Shown here: one piece after another, positions 9,027 to 17,386 of the stretch | How positions within the stretch are numbered: position 1 is the first letter of the stretch | How the letters are laid out: each line of letters begins with the position of its first letter | NCBI RefSeq assembly: GCF_001274635.1 | Contig: NZ_LBGV01000001.1 | Span: forward strand, 248,001-312,000 | Direction of reading: 5' to 3' | Source: Persicobacter sp. CCB-QB2 | GTDB lineage: Bacteria > Bacteroidota > Bacteroidia > Cytophagales > Cyclobacteriaceae | DNA length: 64,000 bases | Program-made: the position numbers and the translations under genes | The notes under the pieces: model-generated | Seen by the model: the letters and a program-made list of their open reading frames with translations, nothing else | What the model was told of the DNA's origin: nothing | Databases searched by the model: none

Positions 9027-9380
9027 ATGGATTTAGATAGCTTTCGAAATTATTGTTTGGCCAAAAAAGGAGTTACTGAAGAATTGCCTTTTGATGATAC
9101 CACTTTAGTTTTTAAGGTGATGGGGAAAATGTTTGCCCTGTGTAATTTAGAGCAATTTGAAGGCGCAAGCCTGAAATGTGATCCGGAAAGGGCGATTCAA
9201 TTGAGGGAAGCGTATGAGGAGATTAAGGGAGGGTATCATTTAAATAAAAAACATTGGAATTCAATCAAAGCCAATGGAAGGGTCGGTGATCAATTGTTTA
9301 TGGAATTAATTGATCATTCTTACGACTTGGTGGTGAGTAAATTGACGAAAAAAGATAAAGAATTATTACAAGGGATGTGA
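9027..9380 (+). CDS. MmcQ/YjbR family DNA-binding protein
   Basis: A 117-residue protein matching the MmcQ/YjbR family (DUF419, CyaY-like fold): start MDLDSFRNYCLAKKGVTEEL, the central FKVMGKMFALCNLEQFEGASLKCDPE and the C-terminal GYHLNKKHWNSIKANG followed by a helix containing LIDHSYDLVVSKL. The family has a double-wing fold and is often annotated as DNA-binding, without a firm biochemical role. Length (115-120) is typical. Monocistronic as far as visible. Confidence 0.85.
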   Translation: MDLDSFRNYCLAKKGVTEELPFDDTTLVFKVMGKMFALCNLEQFEGASLKCDPERAIQLREAYEEIKGGYHLNKKHWNSIKANGRVGDQLFMELIDHSYDLVVSKLTKKDKELLQGM

Positions 9381-9500
9381 TTTATACGTAAAAGAGTAAA
9401 TCACGACAAACTCTAATTGTTGGGTTGGGTTATTTTTTGTGTTCTTTGAACATTTAATTATCTTGCCCAGAATCTTTCAAGATCTAAAACAGGTGTTTTT

Positions 9501-10238
9501 TTGCGTTCTTATCAGCATTTAATTCTAATAATGCTTGTGATGCTGGGGTCAATGTCTTGCCGAAAGCAAAATATTTGCCCCGCTTATCATAGTGCATTTA
9601 TTTTCGATACGCTGGTCGCTGACCAAACCTTCTCTACGATGGACAGAGATGGCAATCCCCTATTTCCTGAAACTAGGGGGCGTAAAACGAAGGGCGGTAT
9701 TCGTAAATCACCACCGGTTTATGCTTTTTGGCAAAAGAAAGATAAGCCCATGACCATTCCAATGGAGTATAAATATGCCCGTGATCGAAAGGTAGAGGGA
9801 CCTATGGATGGTGAAATGGATGAGGCTACCTATGCTATGGCTGCGGCAGATACCGTGGAGTTTGGAGAAGTGAATCCGGCGCTTTTTGCGGATACTACCC
9901 AGGTGGCTCAACAAAAAGATACGGTCGAGCATCACTTCAATGAAGATCAAATTGTTTATTTAAGGTATTTCCTGGATTATCTTCCAGCCCCAAGGGCACA
10001 GGCCCCTACGCAATTGGATGAAAATGGCCAGCCGATGGAGCACATAGAGGGTGGTACTTCTGCTACCAATATTGGAGGCGGAAAGGAGAAAAAGAGCTGG
10101 TGGCCATTCGGGAAGAAAAAGAAAAAGGCCAAGGAGAAACAAGAGGAGGTGGATCCTGCCGCCAGTCCGAATCAAGATCAAGGGGTGATGGTTCCTCAGT
10201 TAGTAAATGATGATGAGGATGATTTATATGATGATTAA
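9501..10238 (+). CDS. Hypothetical lipoprotein with lysine-rich linker
   Basis: A 245-residue predicted lipoprotein. The frame opens with TTG at 9501, giving a signal peptide with a positive residue and the lipobox GSMSC (Cys about residue 20); an ATG at 9531 is an alternative that leaves a signal peptide only ten residues long. The mature protein carries a proline/charge-rich mid region and, near residues 195-220, a very basic patch (KEKKSWWPFGKKKKKAKEK) followed by an acidic tail (NDDEDDLYDD). No family recognised. The charged tail suggests interaction with polymer or nucleic acid, but this is speculative. A terminator follows. Confidence 0.6.
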   Translation: MRSYQHLILIMLVMLGSMSCRKQNICPAYHSAFIFDTLVADQTFSTMDRDGNPLFPETRGRKTKGGIRKSPPVYAFWQKKDKPMTIPMEYKYARDRKVEGPMDGEMDEATYAMAAADTVEFGEVNPALFADTTQVAQQKDTVEHHFNEDQIVYLRYFLDYLPAPRAQAPTQLDENGQPMEHIEGGTSATNIGGGKEKKSWWPFGKKKKKAKEKQEEVDPAASPNQDQGVMVPQLVNDDEDDLYDD

Positions 10239-10260
10239 AAAGTGAAAATAACTTATATAA

Positions 10261-10298
10261 AAAGGCTTTCCGAGGTACATCGTTGAGCCTTTTTTTTG
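10261..10298 (+). terminator. Intrinsic terminator after the 9501 lipoprotein
   Basis: AAAGGCT and AGCCTTT flank an 18-base interior, followed by eight T residues, about 20 bases after the stop codon. Confidence 0.6.
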
Positions 10299-10310
10299 GT
10301 TTTTGAGAGT

Positions 10311-10528
10311 TTTCTGAATTGTTCATCGCTAGATTTAGTAGGTCAGATTAAGTCGTTTATTGTCAGGTTAGTAAGGTTGTGTTAATTATTAATAGCCCGA
10401 ATTTGGGCAAGCTTGCTTTCTCCTCATTCATCTGTTTCGTAGGGGAAAACTTGAAATAGCGAACTATTCCTTCATTTTTTCCGCCTTACAGCTAAACGAG
10501 GATTGAAGTATGAATAATCCGGACTAAT
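10311..10528 (+). repeat. MITE-like interspersed repeat, copy B
   Basis: Forward-oriented copy of about 218 bp. Left end GAATTGTTCATCGCTAGATT, core AGCCCGAATTTGGGCAAGC with CTTTCTCCTCATTCATCTG, late block TTCCGCCTTACAGCTAAACG, right end TGAATAATCCGGACTAATA. It fills the gap between the 9501 gene and the convergent peptidase gene. Confidence 0.8.
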
Positions 10529-10533
10529 ATAAA

Positions 10534-10567
10534 AAAAGGCTGCCTGAGGGATTTCGGGCAGCCTTTT
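10534..10567 (-). terminator. Intrinsic terminator of the S9 peptidase gene
   Basis: AAAAGGCTGCC / GGCAGCCTTTT stem with a 12-base loop and A/T runs on both sides, 18 bases from the peptidase stop; it may work in both directions. Confidence 0.75.
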
Positions 10568-10584
10568 GTCTGTTTTGGAAGGAA

Positions 10585-12744
10585 TTATTCTCCTAATTTT
10601 TCGTCAATATAATCAAGTACTTTTTCCATCAGGTGAACCCGATTTTTTCCTCTTACATTGTGTTCATGCATGGGGTAAGTAAAGAAATCTACTTTTACCT
10701 CATTGTCTACACAGGCTTTTAGGAAAGCCATGCTGTGTTGAGGAACTACTACAGGGTCGATCGATCCGTGGATGATTAATAAATCTCCCTTCAGGTTTTG
10801 GGTTTTGTCTAAAAGTGAAGCTTCAGCAAAACCTTCCGGATTGGTTTCCGGAGTCTGCATATAGCGCTCTGTGTACATTACTTCGTAATATTTCCAGTCC
10901 ATCACCGGGCCGCCGGCAACACCGACTTTGAAGGTATCCGGTGCTTTCAACATCAAAGAAGTAGTCATGAATCCTCCATAAGACCATCCGTGTATCGCCA
11001 TTTTGTCGGCATTTACCCATGGTTGGGCTTTTAGCCAATTGACACCTTCGAGTTGGTCGGCAATTTCTTCCGTGCCCAGTTTTTTGTGCGTGGCATGCTT
11101 GAAGGTTTTGCCTCTGTTGTGGGAGCCCCTTCCATCCACAGTGAAGACAATGTATCCTTTTTCCGCAGCAGTGTACATCCAGGTGGAGGCGCCGGTGTTA
11201 TAGCGGTTGGTAATCAGCTGAACCCCCGGGCCATTGTAAGTGTAAACAATCACCGGATATTTTTTATTGGGATCGAAATTACTTGGCTTGATGATTCTGC
11301 AGTTTAGTGGAGTGGCTTGGTCAGCAGCAGTGATTTGGAAAAGCTCTGGCTTTGCTACCTGGTATTGCTCCATTGGGTTTTCAGAAGTAAGGATGGTTTT
11401 TACGGTTTTACCGGAAGCAGCCAAAATACTTTCCTCACGTGCGATTTCATTGGAGCTGAAAGTGGCCAGGAATTGATTGTTCGCTTTATTATATTTTACA
11501 GTATAAACACCGGACTTTGGAGAGATTTTCTTTTGGCCGGTGTTTTTAACATCTGCTACATAAATTTGGCGATCCATACCATAGTTGGCTGTTCCGACCA
11601 TATTGATTTTTTTACCGCTTTTATCAAATCCTAAAATTTCGGTAATCATCCAGTCTCCTTTGGTTACCTGGTTAAGTAATTCTCCCTTGGTGTTGTAGCG
11701 GTACAAATGCTCAAAACCATCTCTTTCACTCACCCATAGGAATTCATTTGGACGATTCGGAACGAATTGTAATGGATAATGCCACTGTCCGTATTTTTCC
11801 TCTTTTTCTTCGAATAAAGTTTTATCGAATGCACCATCTGAAAGTTGGTAGCGGTTAAGGGTAATGTGGTTTTGCTCACGGTTCATGATGCCCGCATAGA
11901 TAAACTTGCCTTCCGGTCCGAAGGTGACATTGGTAATGTATTGGTCCCTAGGGCCGGTCACCTGAGCAAATACGGTTTTCTCCTGCTCTAAATTGTAGAT
12001 TCCCAATTTTACATGCTCACTTGCTTGTCCGGCCATCGGGTAACGGATCGGCATTTCCTTAGCCGGAAGTGAAGTCACGTCCACCAAAGGGTAAATACTT
12101 ATCGCAGTTTCATCCTTTTGGTAAAAAGCCAAAGTTTTTCCATCTTCTGACCAATAGGCGCCATTATGAATGCCGAACTCATTTCGGGAAGGTACCTGGC
12201 CGCTGACGATCGCCTCATTTTCTTCTGTGGTAACGGCTTTGAAATTATCACCTTGCCAAACATAAAGATTGTTTTCCCGGGTAAATGCGATTGCATCACA
12301 GGTTGGGCTGATTTCTAAATTTTCAGCTCCTTCCGGAAGTGAGGCCCACTGGCTTACTTTTTTGTTCGTAGCATCTAGTTTGAAAAACTTCAGCCCTACA
12401 TGGAAGGCAAGCGTTTGCGGATCAACCCACTTTAATGAAGGCATTGCTTTTAAATTGGCCAAAGCTTCATGTGCCTGTTTGAGCTCCGGAAGGGAGATGA
12501 TGCTTTGCTCATCATTTTTGCGAACCATCATTAAATGATCCTCTCCATCCAATTTTTCAATCAGGCTGTATTCATTACTTCCTTTTACCCATTGTAATTG
12601 CTTACTGTAATCCGGGTAAAGTTTGGAATATACTCCTAAAATGGAGGTTTTCAGATCAAGGGTCTGTTTTTGGGCCCAGCTGCTACTTAGTATAAATACC
12701 AAAGCAGGGATCAGCCTCAAGACTTTTTTATTCATAAGGTTCAA
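10585..12744 (-). CDS. S9 family prolyl peptidase (dipeptidyl peptidase IV type)
   Basis: A 719-residue secreted serine peptidase (or 716 from the ATG at 12735, the more likely signal-peptide start MNKKVLRLIPALVFILSSSW). Residues about 50-490 form the DPP-IV N-terminal beta-propeller. The alpha/beta hydrolase domain follows, with Ser about 588 in GWSYGGFM, Asp about 663 in IHGSIDPVV and His about 695 in MHEHNVRG. DPP-IV enzymes release X-Pro or X-Ala dipeptides from peptide N-termini in the periplasm. The lone gene is flanked by its own terminator. The exact dipeptide preference is inferred. Confidence 0.9.
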   Translation of the reverse strand: MNLMNKKVLRLIPALVFILSSSWAQKQTLDLKTSILGVYSKLYPDYSKQLQWVKGSNEYSLIEKLDGEDHLMMVRKNDEQSIISLPELKQAHEALANLKAMPSLKWVDPQTLAFHVGLKFFKLDATNKKVSQWASLPEGAENLEISPTCDAIAFTRENNLYVWQGDNFKAVTTEENEAIVSGQVPSRNEFGIHNGAYWSEDGKTLAFYQKDETAISIYPLVDVTSLPAKEMPIRYPMAGQASEHVKLGIYNLEQEKTVFAQVTGPRDQYITNVTFGPEGKFIYAGIMNREQNHITLNRYQLSDGAFDKTLFEEKEEKYGQWHYPLQFVPNRPNEFLWVSERDGFEHLYRYNTKGELLNQVTKGDWMITEILGFDKSGKKINMVGTANYGMDRQIYVADVKNTGQKKISPKSGVYTVKYNKANNQFLATFSSNEIAREESILAASGKTVKTILTSENPMEQYQVAKPELFQITAADQATPLNCRIIKPSNFDPNKKYPVIVYTYNGPGVQLITNRYNTGASTWMYTAAEKGYIVFTVDGRGSHNRGKTFKHATHKKLGTEEIADQLEGVNWLKAQPWVNADKMAIHGWSYGGFMTTSLMLKAPDTFKVGVAGGPVMDWKYYEVMYTERYMQTPETNPEGFAEASLLDKTQNLKGDLLIIHGSIDPVVVPQHSMAFLKACVDNEVKVDFFTYPMHEHNVRGKNRVHLMEKVLDYIDEKLGE

Positions 12745-12899
12745 AATTTTTTCAAAGCGAAAATAGAACCTTAATAGTAAAGCGCAAAATGATTATCCGG
12801 ACTTTACTTTGAATTAAATAGGATTAAGCTGAATCCTTTTCTTATCCATCTGCGTGATTTCTTTTTGGTGCTAAGGGAGTTATTCTGAAAAAATAATCT

Positions 12900-12907
12900 T
12901 ACATTTG
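12900..12907 (+). promoter_or_regulatory. -7 promoter box of rpsA
   Basis: TACATTTG followed by C is an excellent match to the Bacteroidota -7 box TAnnTTTG. It would place transcription start near 12913, leaving a leader of about 95 nt before the rpsA ATG. The leader contains a small hairpin (CCCTGAAAAGGG) but no recognised riboswitch. Confidence 0.6.
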
Positions 12908-13008
12908 CACTTCGTTCGAGTGAGCGGCCCTGAAAAGGGATTCTTATTAATCAATTGAGTGGCCTGATTGCTCTAGGGTTATTCAGTATTATAGAGCAAC
13001 ATATTATT

Positions 13009-14787
13009 ATGTCAGTAGATCCTAACGATTTTAATTGGGACGAAATCGAAGCTGGTGCAAAAGGCTTTGGTGATGAGTATTCTGCCGATAAGCGTGCAGA
13101 GATGGAAGCCATGATCGATGGCACTATGAACGCGGTAACAGAGAAGTCAGTAGTGAAAGCTACTGTAGTTTCTATCTCTGATCGTGACGTAGTATTGAAC
13201 ATTGGTTTTAAATCTGATGGTTTGGTGTCAGCGGCTGAATTCCGTGATACTCCAGAATTGTCAGTAGGTGACGAAGTTGATGTTTTCGTTGAAGAGCAAG
13301 AGAATGCTAACGGTCAGTTGGTATTGTCTCGTCGTAAGGCGAAAATCGTTAAAGCATGGGAGCAAATCCAGGGTGCTTTGGCGGAAGACAGCGTTATCGA
13401 AGGTGTGGTTAAGCGCCGTACTAAAGGTGGTTTGATCGTTGATATCTATGGTGTAGAGGCTTTCTTGCCAGGATCTCAAATTGACGTTAAGCCAATCCGT
13501 GATTTCGACGTTTACGTTGGTAAGAAAATGGAAGTGAAGGTTGTGAAAATCAACCACGCTAACGACAACGTAGTTGTATCTCACAAAGTATTGATCGAGA
13601 AAGATCTTGAGAAGCAAAAAGCTGAAATCTTGAACAACCTTGAAAAAGGTCAGATTTTGGAAGGTGTAATCAAGAACATGACCAACTTCGGTGTATTCAT
13701 CGATTTGGGTGGTGTTGATGGTTTGCTTCACATTACAGATATCTCTTGGGGTCGTATCAACCACCCAGAGGAAGTATTGCAGCTTGACCAAAAGGTTAAG
13801 GTTGTAGTATTGGATTTCGACGAAGATAAAAAACGTATTTCTTTGGGTATGAAGCAGTTGACTGCTCATCCATGGGATTCATTGTCTGAGGAGATTCAGG
13901 TTGGTTCTAAAGTTAAAGGTAAGATTGTAAACGTAGCTGACTACGGTGCATTCTTGGAGATCATCCCAGGTGTTGAAGGTTTGATTCACGTTTCTGAGAT
14001 GTCTTGGTCTCAGCACCTACGCAACCCTCAGGACTTCATCAAAATTGGTGATGAGCAAGAGGCTGTTGTATTGACTTTGGATCGCGAAGATCGCAAAATG
14101 TCTTTGGGTATCAAGCAATTGTCTGAAGATCCATGGACTAAAGGCGATGTATTGACTAAGTACGCAGTAGGTACTAAGCACCAGGGTGTTGTTCGTAACT
14201 TGACTAACTTCGGTCTATTCATCGAGTTGGAAGAGGGTATCGACGGTTTGGTTCACGTATCTGACTTGTCTTGGACTAAGAAAATCAAGCACCCATCTGA
14301 GTTCGTTAAAGTTGGTGAGACTTTGGACGTAAAAGTATTGGAGCTTGATGTTGACAATCGTCGTTTGGCTTTAGGTCACAAGCAATTGGAAGAGAATCCA
14401 TGGGATACTTTCGAGACAATCTTCACTAAAGGTTCTGAGCACGATTGTACAATCTTGAACAAGAATGATAAAGGAGCTGTTCTTGAGTTGCCTTACGGTA
14501 TCGAAGGATTCGCAACTTCTAAAAACTTGGTGAAAGAAGACGAGACTAACTTGGAAGCAGGTGAAACTGCTAAATTCGTAGTTGTTGAGTTCTCTAAAGA
14601 CGAGAAGCGTATTGTATTGTCTCACACTGCAACTTTCAAAGAAGTAGCAGCAGAGGCGCCTAAGAAAGCCGCTCCTAGCAAGAAGAAATCTCCAGCAGCC
14701 GCTAGCAATGCAAATGTAGAAAAAGACACTATGGGTGACTTGGATGCATTGGCAGCATTGAAGAAAAAGATGGAAGGTGGTAAATAA
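13009..14787 (+). CDS. rpsA: 30S ribosomal protein S1
   Basis: A 592-residue protein made of six S1 (OB-fold) RNA-binding domains, at roughly residues 45-115, 130-198, 215-283, 300-370, 388-456 and 475-540; diagnostic repeats include GVFIDLGGVDGLLHITDISW, GAFLEIIPGVEGLIHVSEMS and GLFIELEEGIDGLVHVSDLS. I use the ATG at 13009; the TTG-initiated extension from 12955 lies in the leader. The C-terminal Lys/Ala-rich tail (APKKAAPSKKKSPAA) is typical of Bacteroidota S1. Codon choice is strongly biased, as expected for high expression. S1 binds mRNA on the 30S subunit and is important where Shine-Dalgarno signals are weak, as here. Confidence 0.95.
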   Translation: MSVDPNDFNWDEIEAGAKGFGDEYSADKRAEMEAMIDGTMNAVTEKSVVKATVVSISDRDVVLNIGFKSDGLVSAAEFRDTPELSVGDEVDVFVEEQENANGQLVLSRRKAKIVKAWEQIQGALAEDSVIEGVVKRRTKGGLIVDIYGVEAFLPGSQIDVKPIRDFDVYVGKKMEVKVVKINHANDNVVVSHKVLIEKDLEKQKAEILNNLEKGQILEGVIKNMTNFGVFIDLGGVDGLLHITDISWGRINHPEEVLQLDQKVKVVVLDFDEDKKRISLGMKQLTAHPWDSLSEEIQVGSKVKGKIVNVADYGAFLEIIPGVEGLIHVSEMSWSQHLRNPQDFIKIGDEQEAVVLTLDREDRKMSLGIKQLSEDPWTKGDVLTKYAVGTKHQGVVRNLTNFGLFIELEEGIDGLVHVSDLSWTKKIKHPSEFVKVGETLDVKVLELDVDNRRLALGHKQLEENPWDTFETIFTKGSEHDCTILNKNDKGAVLELPYGIEGFATSKNLVKEDETNLEAGETAKFVVVEFSKDEKRIVLSHTATFKEVAAEAPKKAAPSKKKSPAAASNANVEKDTMGDLDALAALKKKMEGGK

Positions 14788-14815
14788 TTAACCATCTGAA
14801 AGCTAGAAATATAAT

Positions 14816-14845
14816 AAAAAGGCGCCAGTTTTGGCGCTTTTTTTC
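14816..14845 (+). terminator. Intrinsic terminator after rpsA
   Basis: GGCGCCA-GTTT-TGGCGC hairpin preceded by A residues and followed by seven T residues, 28 bases after the rpsA stop. Confidence 0.85.
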
Positions 14846-14855
14846 TCCTTGAGGG

Positions 14856-14886
14856 TTTGCATAAAAACAAATGATTACTACCTTTG
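14856..14886 (+). promoter_or_regulatory. Distal promoter upstream of the tRNA array
   Basis: TTTG (14856-14859), a 19-base spacer, then TACCTTTG (14879-14886): both halves of the Bacteroidota promoter consensus at ideal spacing. No gene follows before the tRNA cluster, so it probably starts a leader of about 185 nt running into the first tRNA. Confidence 0.65.
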
Positions 14887-15024
14887 CATTCCCTTCAGAA
14901 AAGGCCTTAGGGGGCGCTTAATGGCCATTTTATTGAAATATTGGATTGATTTAATATCGATTTTTCGCAAAGAAAAATCTTTTCAAAAAAGTGGAATTTC
15001 TGCTAGTGAAAAAGAAAAGTTTTC

Positions 15025-15032
15025 TATCTTTG
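15025..15032 (+). promoter_or_regulatory. Proximal promoter -7 box of the tRNA array
   Basis: TATCTTTG followed by C matches the -7 consensus; predicted start about 15038, some 38 bases before the first tRNA-Val. The -33 half is weak (TTCTG, 22 bases upstream). Confidence 0.6.
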
Positions 15033-15075
15033 CACTCCCAATAAAACAAGCGAATACCAAATCGCTTACTTATTC

Positions 15076-15150
15076 GGGCTCTTAGCTCAGTTGGTTCAGA
15101 GCACCTGCCTTACAAGCAGGGGGTCACTGGTTCGAATCCAGTAGGGCCCA
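15076..15150 (+). tRNA. tRNA-Val (anticodon TAC), copy 1
   Basis: A 75-nt cloverleaf: acceptor GGGCTCT paired with AGGGCCC, anticodon loop CTTACAA giving UAC, T-loop GGTTCGAATCC, discriminator A. 3' CCA is not encoded. First gene of the ten-tRNA array. Confidence 0.95.
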
Positions 15151-15208
15151 CATCACAGATGTGAAAGGAATTACAAACGTGTGGTTCCGTAACGAAAAAG
15201 AATATTTA

Positions 15209-15281
<73 letters not shown>

Positions 15282-15284
15282 CAC

Positions 15285-15355
15285 GGTCTCGTGGCCGAGT
15301 GGCTAGGCATAGGTCTGCAAAACCTCGTACAGCGGTTCGAATCCGCTCGAGACCT
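15285..15355 (+). tRNA. tRNA-Cys (anticodon GCA), copy 1
   Basis: A 71-nt cloverleaf: acceptor GGTCTCG / CGAGACC, anticodon loop CTGCAAA giving GCA, T-arm GCGGTTCGAATCCGC. Only three bases separate it from the preceding tRNA-Thr, so processing from one transcript is required. Confidence 0.95.
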
Positions 15356-15389
15356 CAACTGTAAACCGATTGGGATGCAGTATCTCCAC

Positions 15390-15412
15390 GCGAAAAGCAT
15401 TGGGCTTTTCGC
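15390..15412 (+). other. Hairpin in spacer between first Cys and second Val tRNA
   Basis: A perfect 9-bp stem GCGAAAAGC / GCTTTTCGC with a 5-base loop in the only tRNA-Cys-to-Val spacer that differs from the others. There is no T-run, so a processing or attenuation structure is more likely than a full terminator. Confidence 0.5.
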
Positions 15413-15416
15413 ACTG

Positions 15417-15491
15417 GGGCTCTTAGCTCAGTTGGTTCAGAGCACCTGCCTTACAAGCAGGGGGTCACTGGTTCGAATCCAGTAGGGCCCA
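15417..15491 (+). tRNA. tRNA-Val (anticodon TAC), copy 2
   Basis: Identical by eye to copy 1 across all 75 nt. It begins the 304-bp unit that is repeated next at 15721. Confidence 0.95.
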
Positions 15492-15548
15492 CATCACAAG
15501 ATGTGAAGGGAATTACAAACGTGTGGTTCCGCGATAAAAAAATCTTTA

Positions 15549-15621
<73 letters not shown>

Positions 15622-15625
15622 CAAT

Positions 15626-15696
15626 GGTCTCGTGGCCGAGTGGCTAGGCATAGGTCTGCAAAACCTCGTACAGCGGTTCGAATCCGCTCGAGACCT
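15626..15696 (+). tRNA. tRNA-Cys (anticodon GCA), copy 2
   Basis: Same 71-nt sequence as copy 1, followed by a 24-base spacer that is repeated exactly after copy 3. Confidence 0.95.
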
Positions 15697-15720
15697 CTCG
15701 ATAACGTTGAGGAGCGTTAC

Positions 15721-15795
15721 GGGCTCTTAGCTCAGTTGGTTCAGAGCACCTGCCTTACAAGCAGGGGGTCACTGGTTCGAATCCAGTAGGGCCCA
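15721..15795 (+). tRNA. tRNA-Val (anticodon TAC), copy 3
   Basis: Same 75-nt sequence as copies 1 and 2, exactly 304 bp after copy 2. Confidence 0.95.
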
Positions 15796-15852
15796 CATCA
15801 CAAGATGTGAAGGGAATTACAAACGAGTAATTCTAAATTGAAAAAGTATTTA

Positions 15853-15925
<73 letters not shown>

Positions 15926-15929
15926 CAAT

Positions 15930-16000
15930 GGTCTCGTGGCCGAGTGGCTAGGCATAGGTCTGCAAAACCTCGTACAGCGGTTCGAATCCGCTCGAGACCT
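15930..16000 (+). tRNA. tRNA-Cys (anticodon GCA), copy 3
   Basis: Same 71-nt sequence as copies 1 and 2, followed by the same 24-base spacer as copy 2. Confidence 0.95.
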
Positions 16001-16024
16001 CTCGATAACGTTGAGGAGCGTTAC

Positions 16025-16099
16025 GGGCTCTTAGCTCAGTTGGTTCAGAGCACCTGCCTTACAAGCAGGGGGTCACTGGTTCGAATCCAGTAGGGCCCA
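16025..16099 (+). tRNA. tRNA-Val (anticodon TAC), copy 4
   Basis: Same 75-nt sequence, exactly 304 bp after copy 3. It is the last gene of the array and is followed immediately by a terminator instead of a Thr tRNA. Confidence 0.95.
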
Positions 16100-16100
16100 C

Positions 16101-16135
16101 AAAGCACAATTCATTTTTGGATTGTGCTTTTTTTA
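16101..16135 (+). terminator. Terminator of the tRNA array
   Basis: AAAGCACAAT / ATTGTGCTTT stem followed by a T-run, directly after the last tRNA-Val. Confidence 0.9.
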
Positions 16136-16172
16136 TGCTCATTTTTTGGCTTACTGTCCAGGGGTGACAGTA

Positions 16173-16395
16173 TTAACCCGAATTATTCACCGCTAGCTTT
16201 AGAGTCCGATACATGAAGTTGTTTGTCAATTTATAACGATTGGGCCTGCTAAATTTCTGATAGCCCAAATTGGGGTAAGTTTGCTTTCTCCTCATTCATC
16301 TGCTTCGTTGGGAAAAATTCAAAATAGGAAGCCATTCCTTCATTTTTGCTGCCTTACAGCTAAAGGAGGAGTGAAGCATGAATAATCCGGCTTTA
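16173..16395 (+). repeat. MITE-like interspersed repeat, copy C
   Basis: Forward copy of about 223 bp. Left end TTAACCCGAATTATTCACCG, right end TGAATAATCCGGCTTTAA form the terminal inverted repeat. Core: AGCCCAAATTGGGG, then CTTTCTCCTCATTCATCTGC, then GCCTTACAGCTAAAGGAGG. This is one of the best-preserved copies. Confidence 0.85.
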
Positions 16396-16620
16396 ACCAC
16401 TAAATAGGAGGTCGTCGTGGAAATGGAAAGAGAAGCGATTTTCAAGCTTGGGTGATTTTGTGAAAAATGGCGAACGGGTGTTCGGGCCAAGGATAGAGGC
16501 AGAGGCGTAGCCGTTTGTTGGAGCTCTTTTTTTGATAGTAGTTTTTTGGGGGAAGCTGCGGTTTGTTTCTCAAAAAAAAGCGACTGCCGATAGCCTGACA
16601 CGCTAGCGTGGGGCCCAAAA
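16396..16620. other. Intergenic stretch without supported gene
   Basis: About 225 bases between the repeat and the folE terminator, holding runs of T and A and a TAGCCTGACA string that also occurs near 5195. A 125-codon minus-strand frame crosses the repeat and this stretch but has no protein-like features. It may be a remnant of another repeat family. Confidence 0.35.
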
Positions 16621-16624
16621 ATAA

Positions 16625-16657
16625 AAAAGCTACAATACCTGTAGTACTGTAGCTTTT
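16625..16657 (-). terminator. Terminator of queD-folE
   Basis: AAAAGCTACA / TGTAGCTTTT stem around a short interior, about 28 bases from the folE stop, with an A-run on the plus strand that becomes a T-run in the minus transcript. Confidence 0.75.
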
Positions 16658-16684
16658 GTGAAATTAGGCGCAAAGCTAATATTT

Positions 16685-17386
16685 CTATTTTCCGTTGACG
16701 TAAGCCAAAAATTCTTTTTTACGGGCTTCCTCTTTGAATTTACCGCTGTAATGTGCCGTAATGGTGCTGGAGGAAGTATCCTTTACTCCGCGGCTGGAAA
16801 CGCAAAGGTGAGTGGCGTCGATGATTACGGCCACATCTTCCGTTTGTAGCATTTTCTTTAGTTCAGTCGCAATCTGCATGTTCAGTCGCTCTTGTACCTG
16901 TGGGCGCTTGGCATAGTACTGAACTATTCTGTTCAATTTGGAGAGCCCGACAACCTTCCCGTTTGGAATATAGGCCACATGGGCTTTGCCGATAATCGGT
17001 ACAAAGTGATGTTCGCAGTTAGAGTATAGTTCAATGTTTTTCTCTACCAACATTTCCTGATACGCATATTTATTGTCAAACAGCTTGACATCAGGTTTAT
17101 TGGCAGGGTTTAAGCCACTAAATATTTCCTTCACATACATCTTGGCTACGCGGTGAGGTGTTCCGCTGAGGCTGTCATCTTCAAGGTCCAAACCCAGAAT
17201 ATGCATGATTTCCCTAAAATGTGCTGAGATCTGCTCAATTTTAGCATTATCATCAAGCTCAAAAGCATCGGGGCGAAGAGGGGTGTCTACGGATCCCGGA
17301 ATATGCTCGTCACCCATCGTTTCGATGGTTTCCCAGTCAAGCTTTTCCTTATGCGGGATATTCGACAAAGTTCCGTTCTGTTTCAT
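16685..17386 (-). CDS. folE: GTP cyclohydrolase I
   Basis: A 233-residue type I GTP cyclohydrolase (GTP to 7,8-dihydroneopterin triphosphate), first step of folate, biopterin and queuosine precursor synthesis. Zn ligands are visible in YSNCEHHFVPIIGKAHVAYI and ATHLCVSSRGV (second Cys); GLSKLNRIVQYYAKRPQVQE is the conserved substrate-site segment. Its start (17386) lies inside the 3' end of queD, an overlap of 38 bases, so the two are translationally linked. Its N-terminal 45 residues are a charged extension, as in many Bacteroidota FolE. Confidence 0.95.
   Translation of the reverse strand: MKQNGTLSNIPHKEKLDWETIETMGDEHIPGSVDTPLRPDAFELDDNAKIEQISAHFREIMHILGLDLEDDSLSGTPHRVAKMYVKEIFSGLNPANKPDVKLFDNKYAYQEMLVEKNIELYSNCEHHFVPIIGKAHVAYIPNGKVVGLSKLNRIVQYYAKRPQVQERLNMQIATELKKMLQTEDVAVIIDATHLCVSSRGVKDTSSSTITAHYSGKFKEEARKKEFLAYVNGK

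Noticed and set aside
14831..15085. 84-codon plus-strand frame overlapping the rpsA terminator and tRNA promoters
   Set aside because: Runs through a terminator, two promoters and into the first tRNA; not a gene.
16296..16673. 125-codon minus-strand frame between the tRNA array and folE
   Set aside because: Spans MITE copy C and the folE terminator; composition is typical of a random frame.
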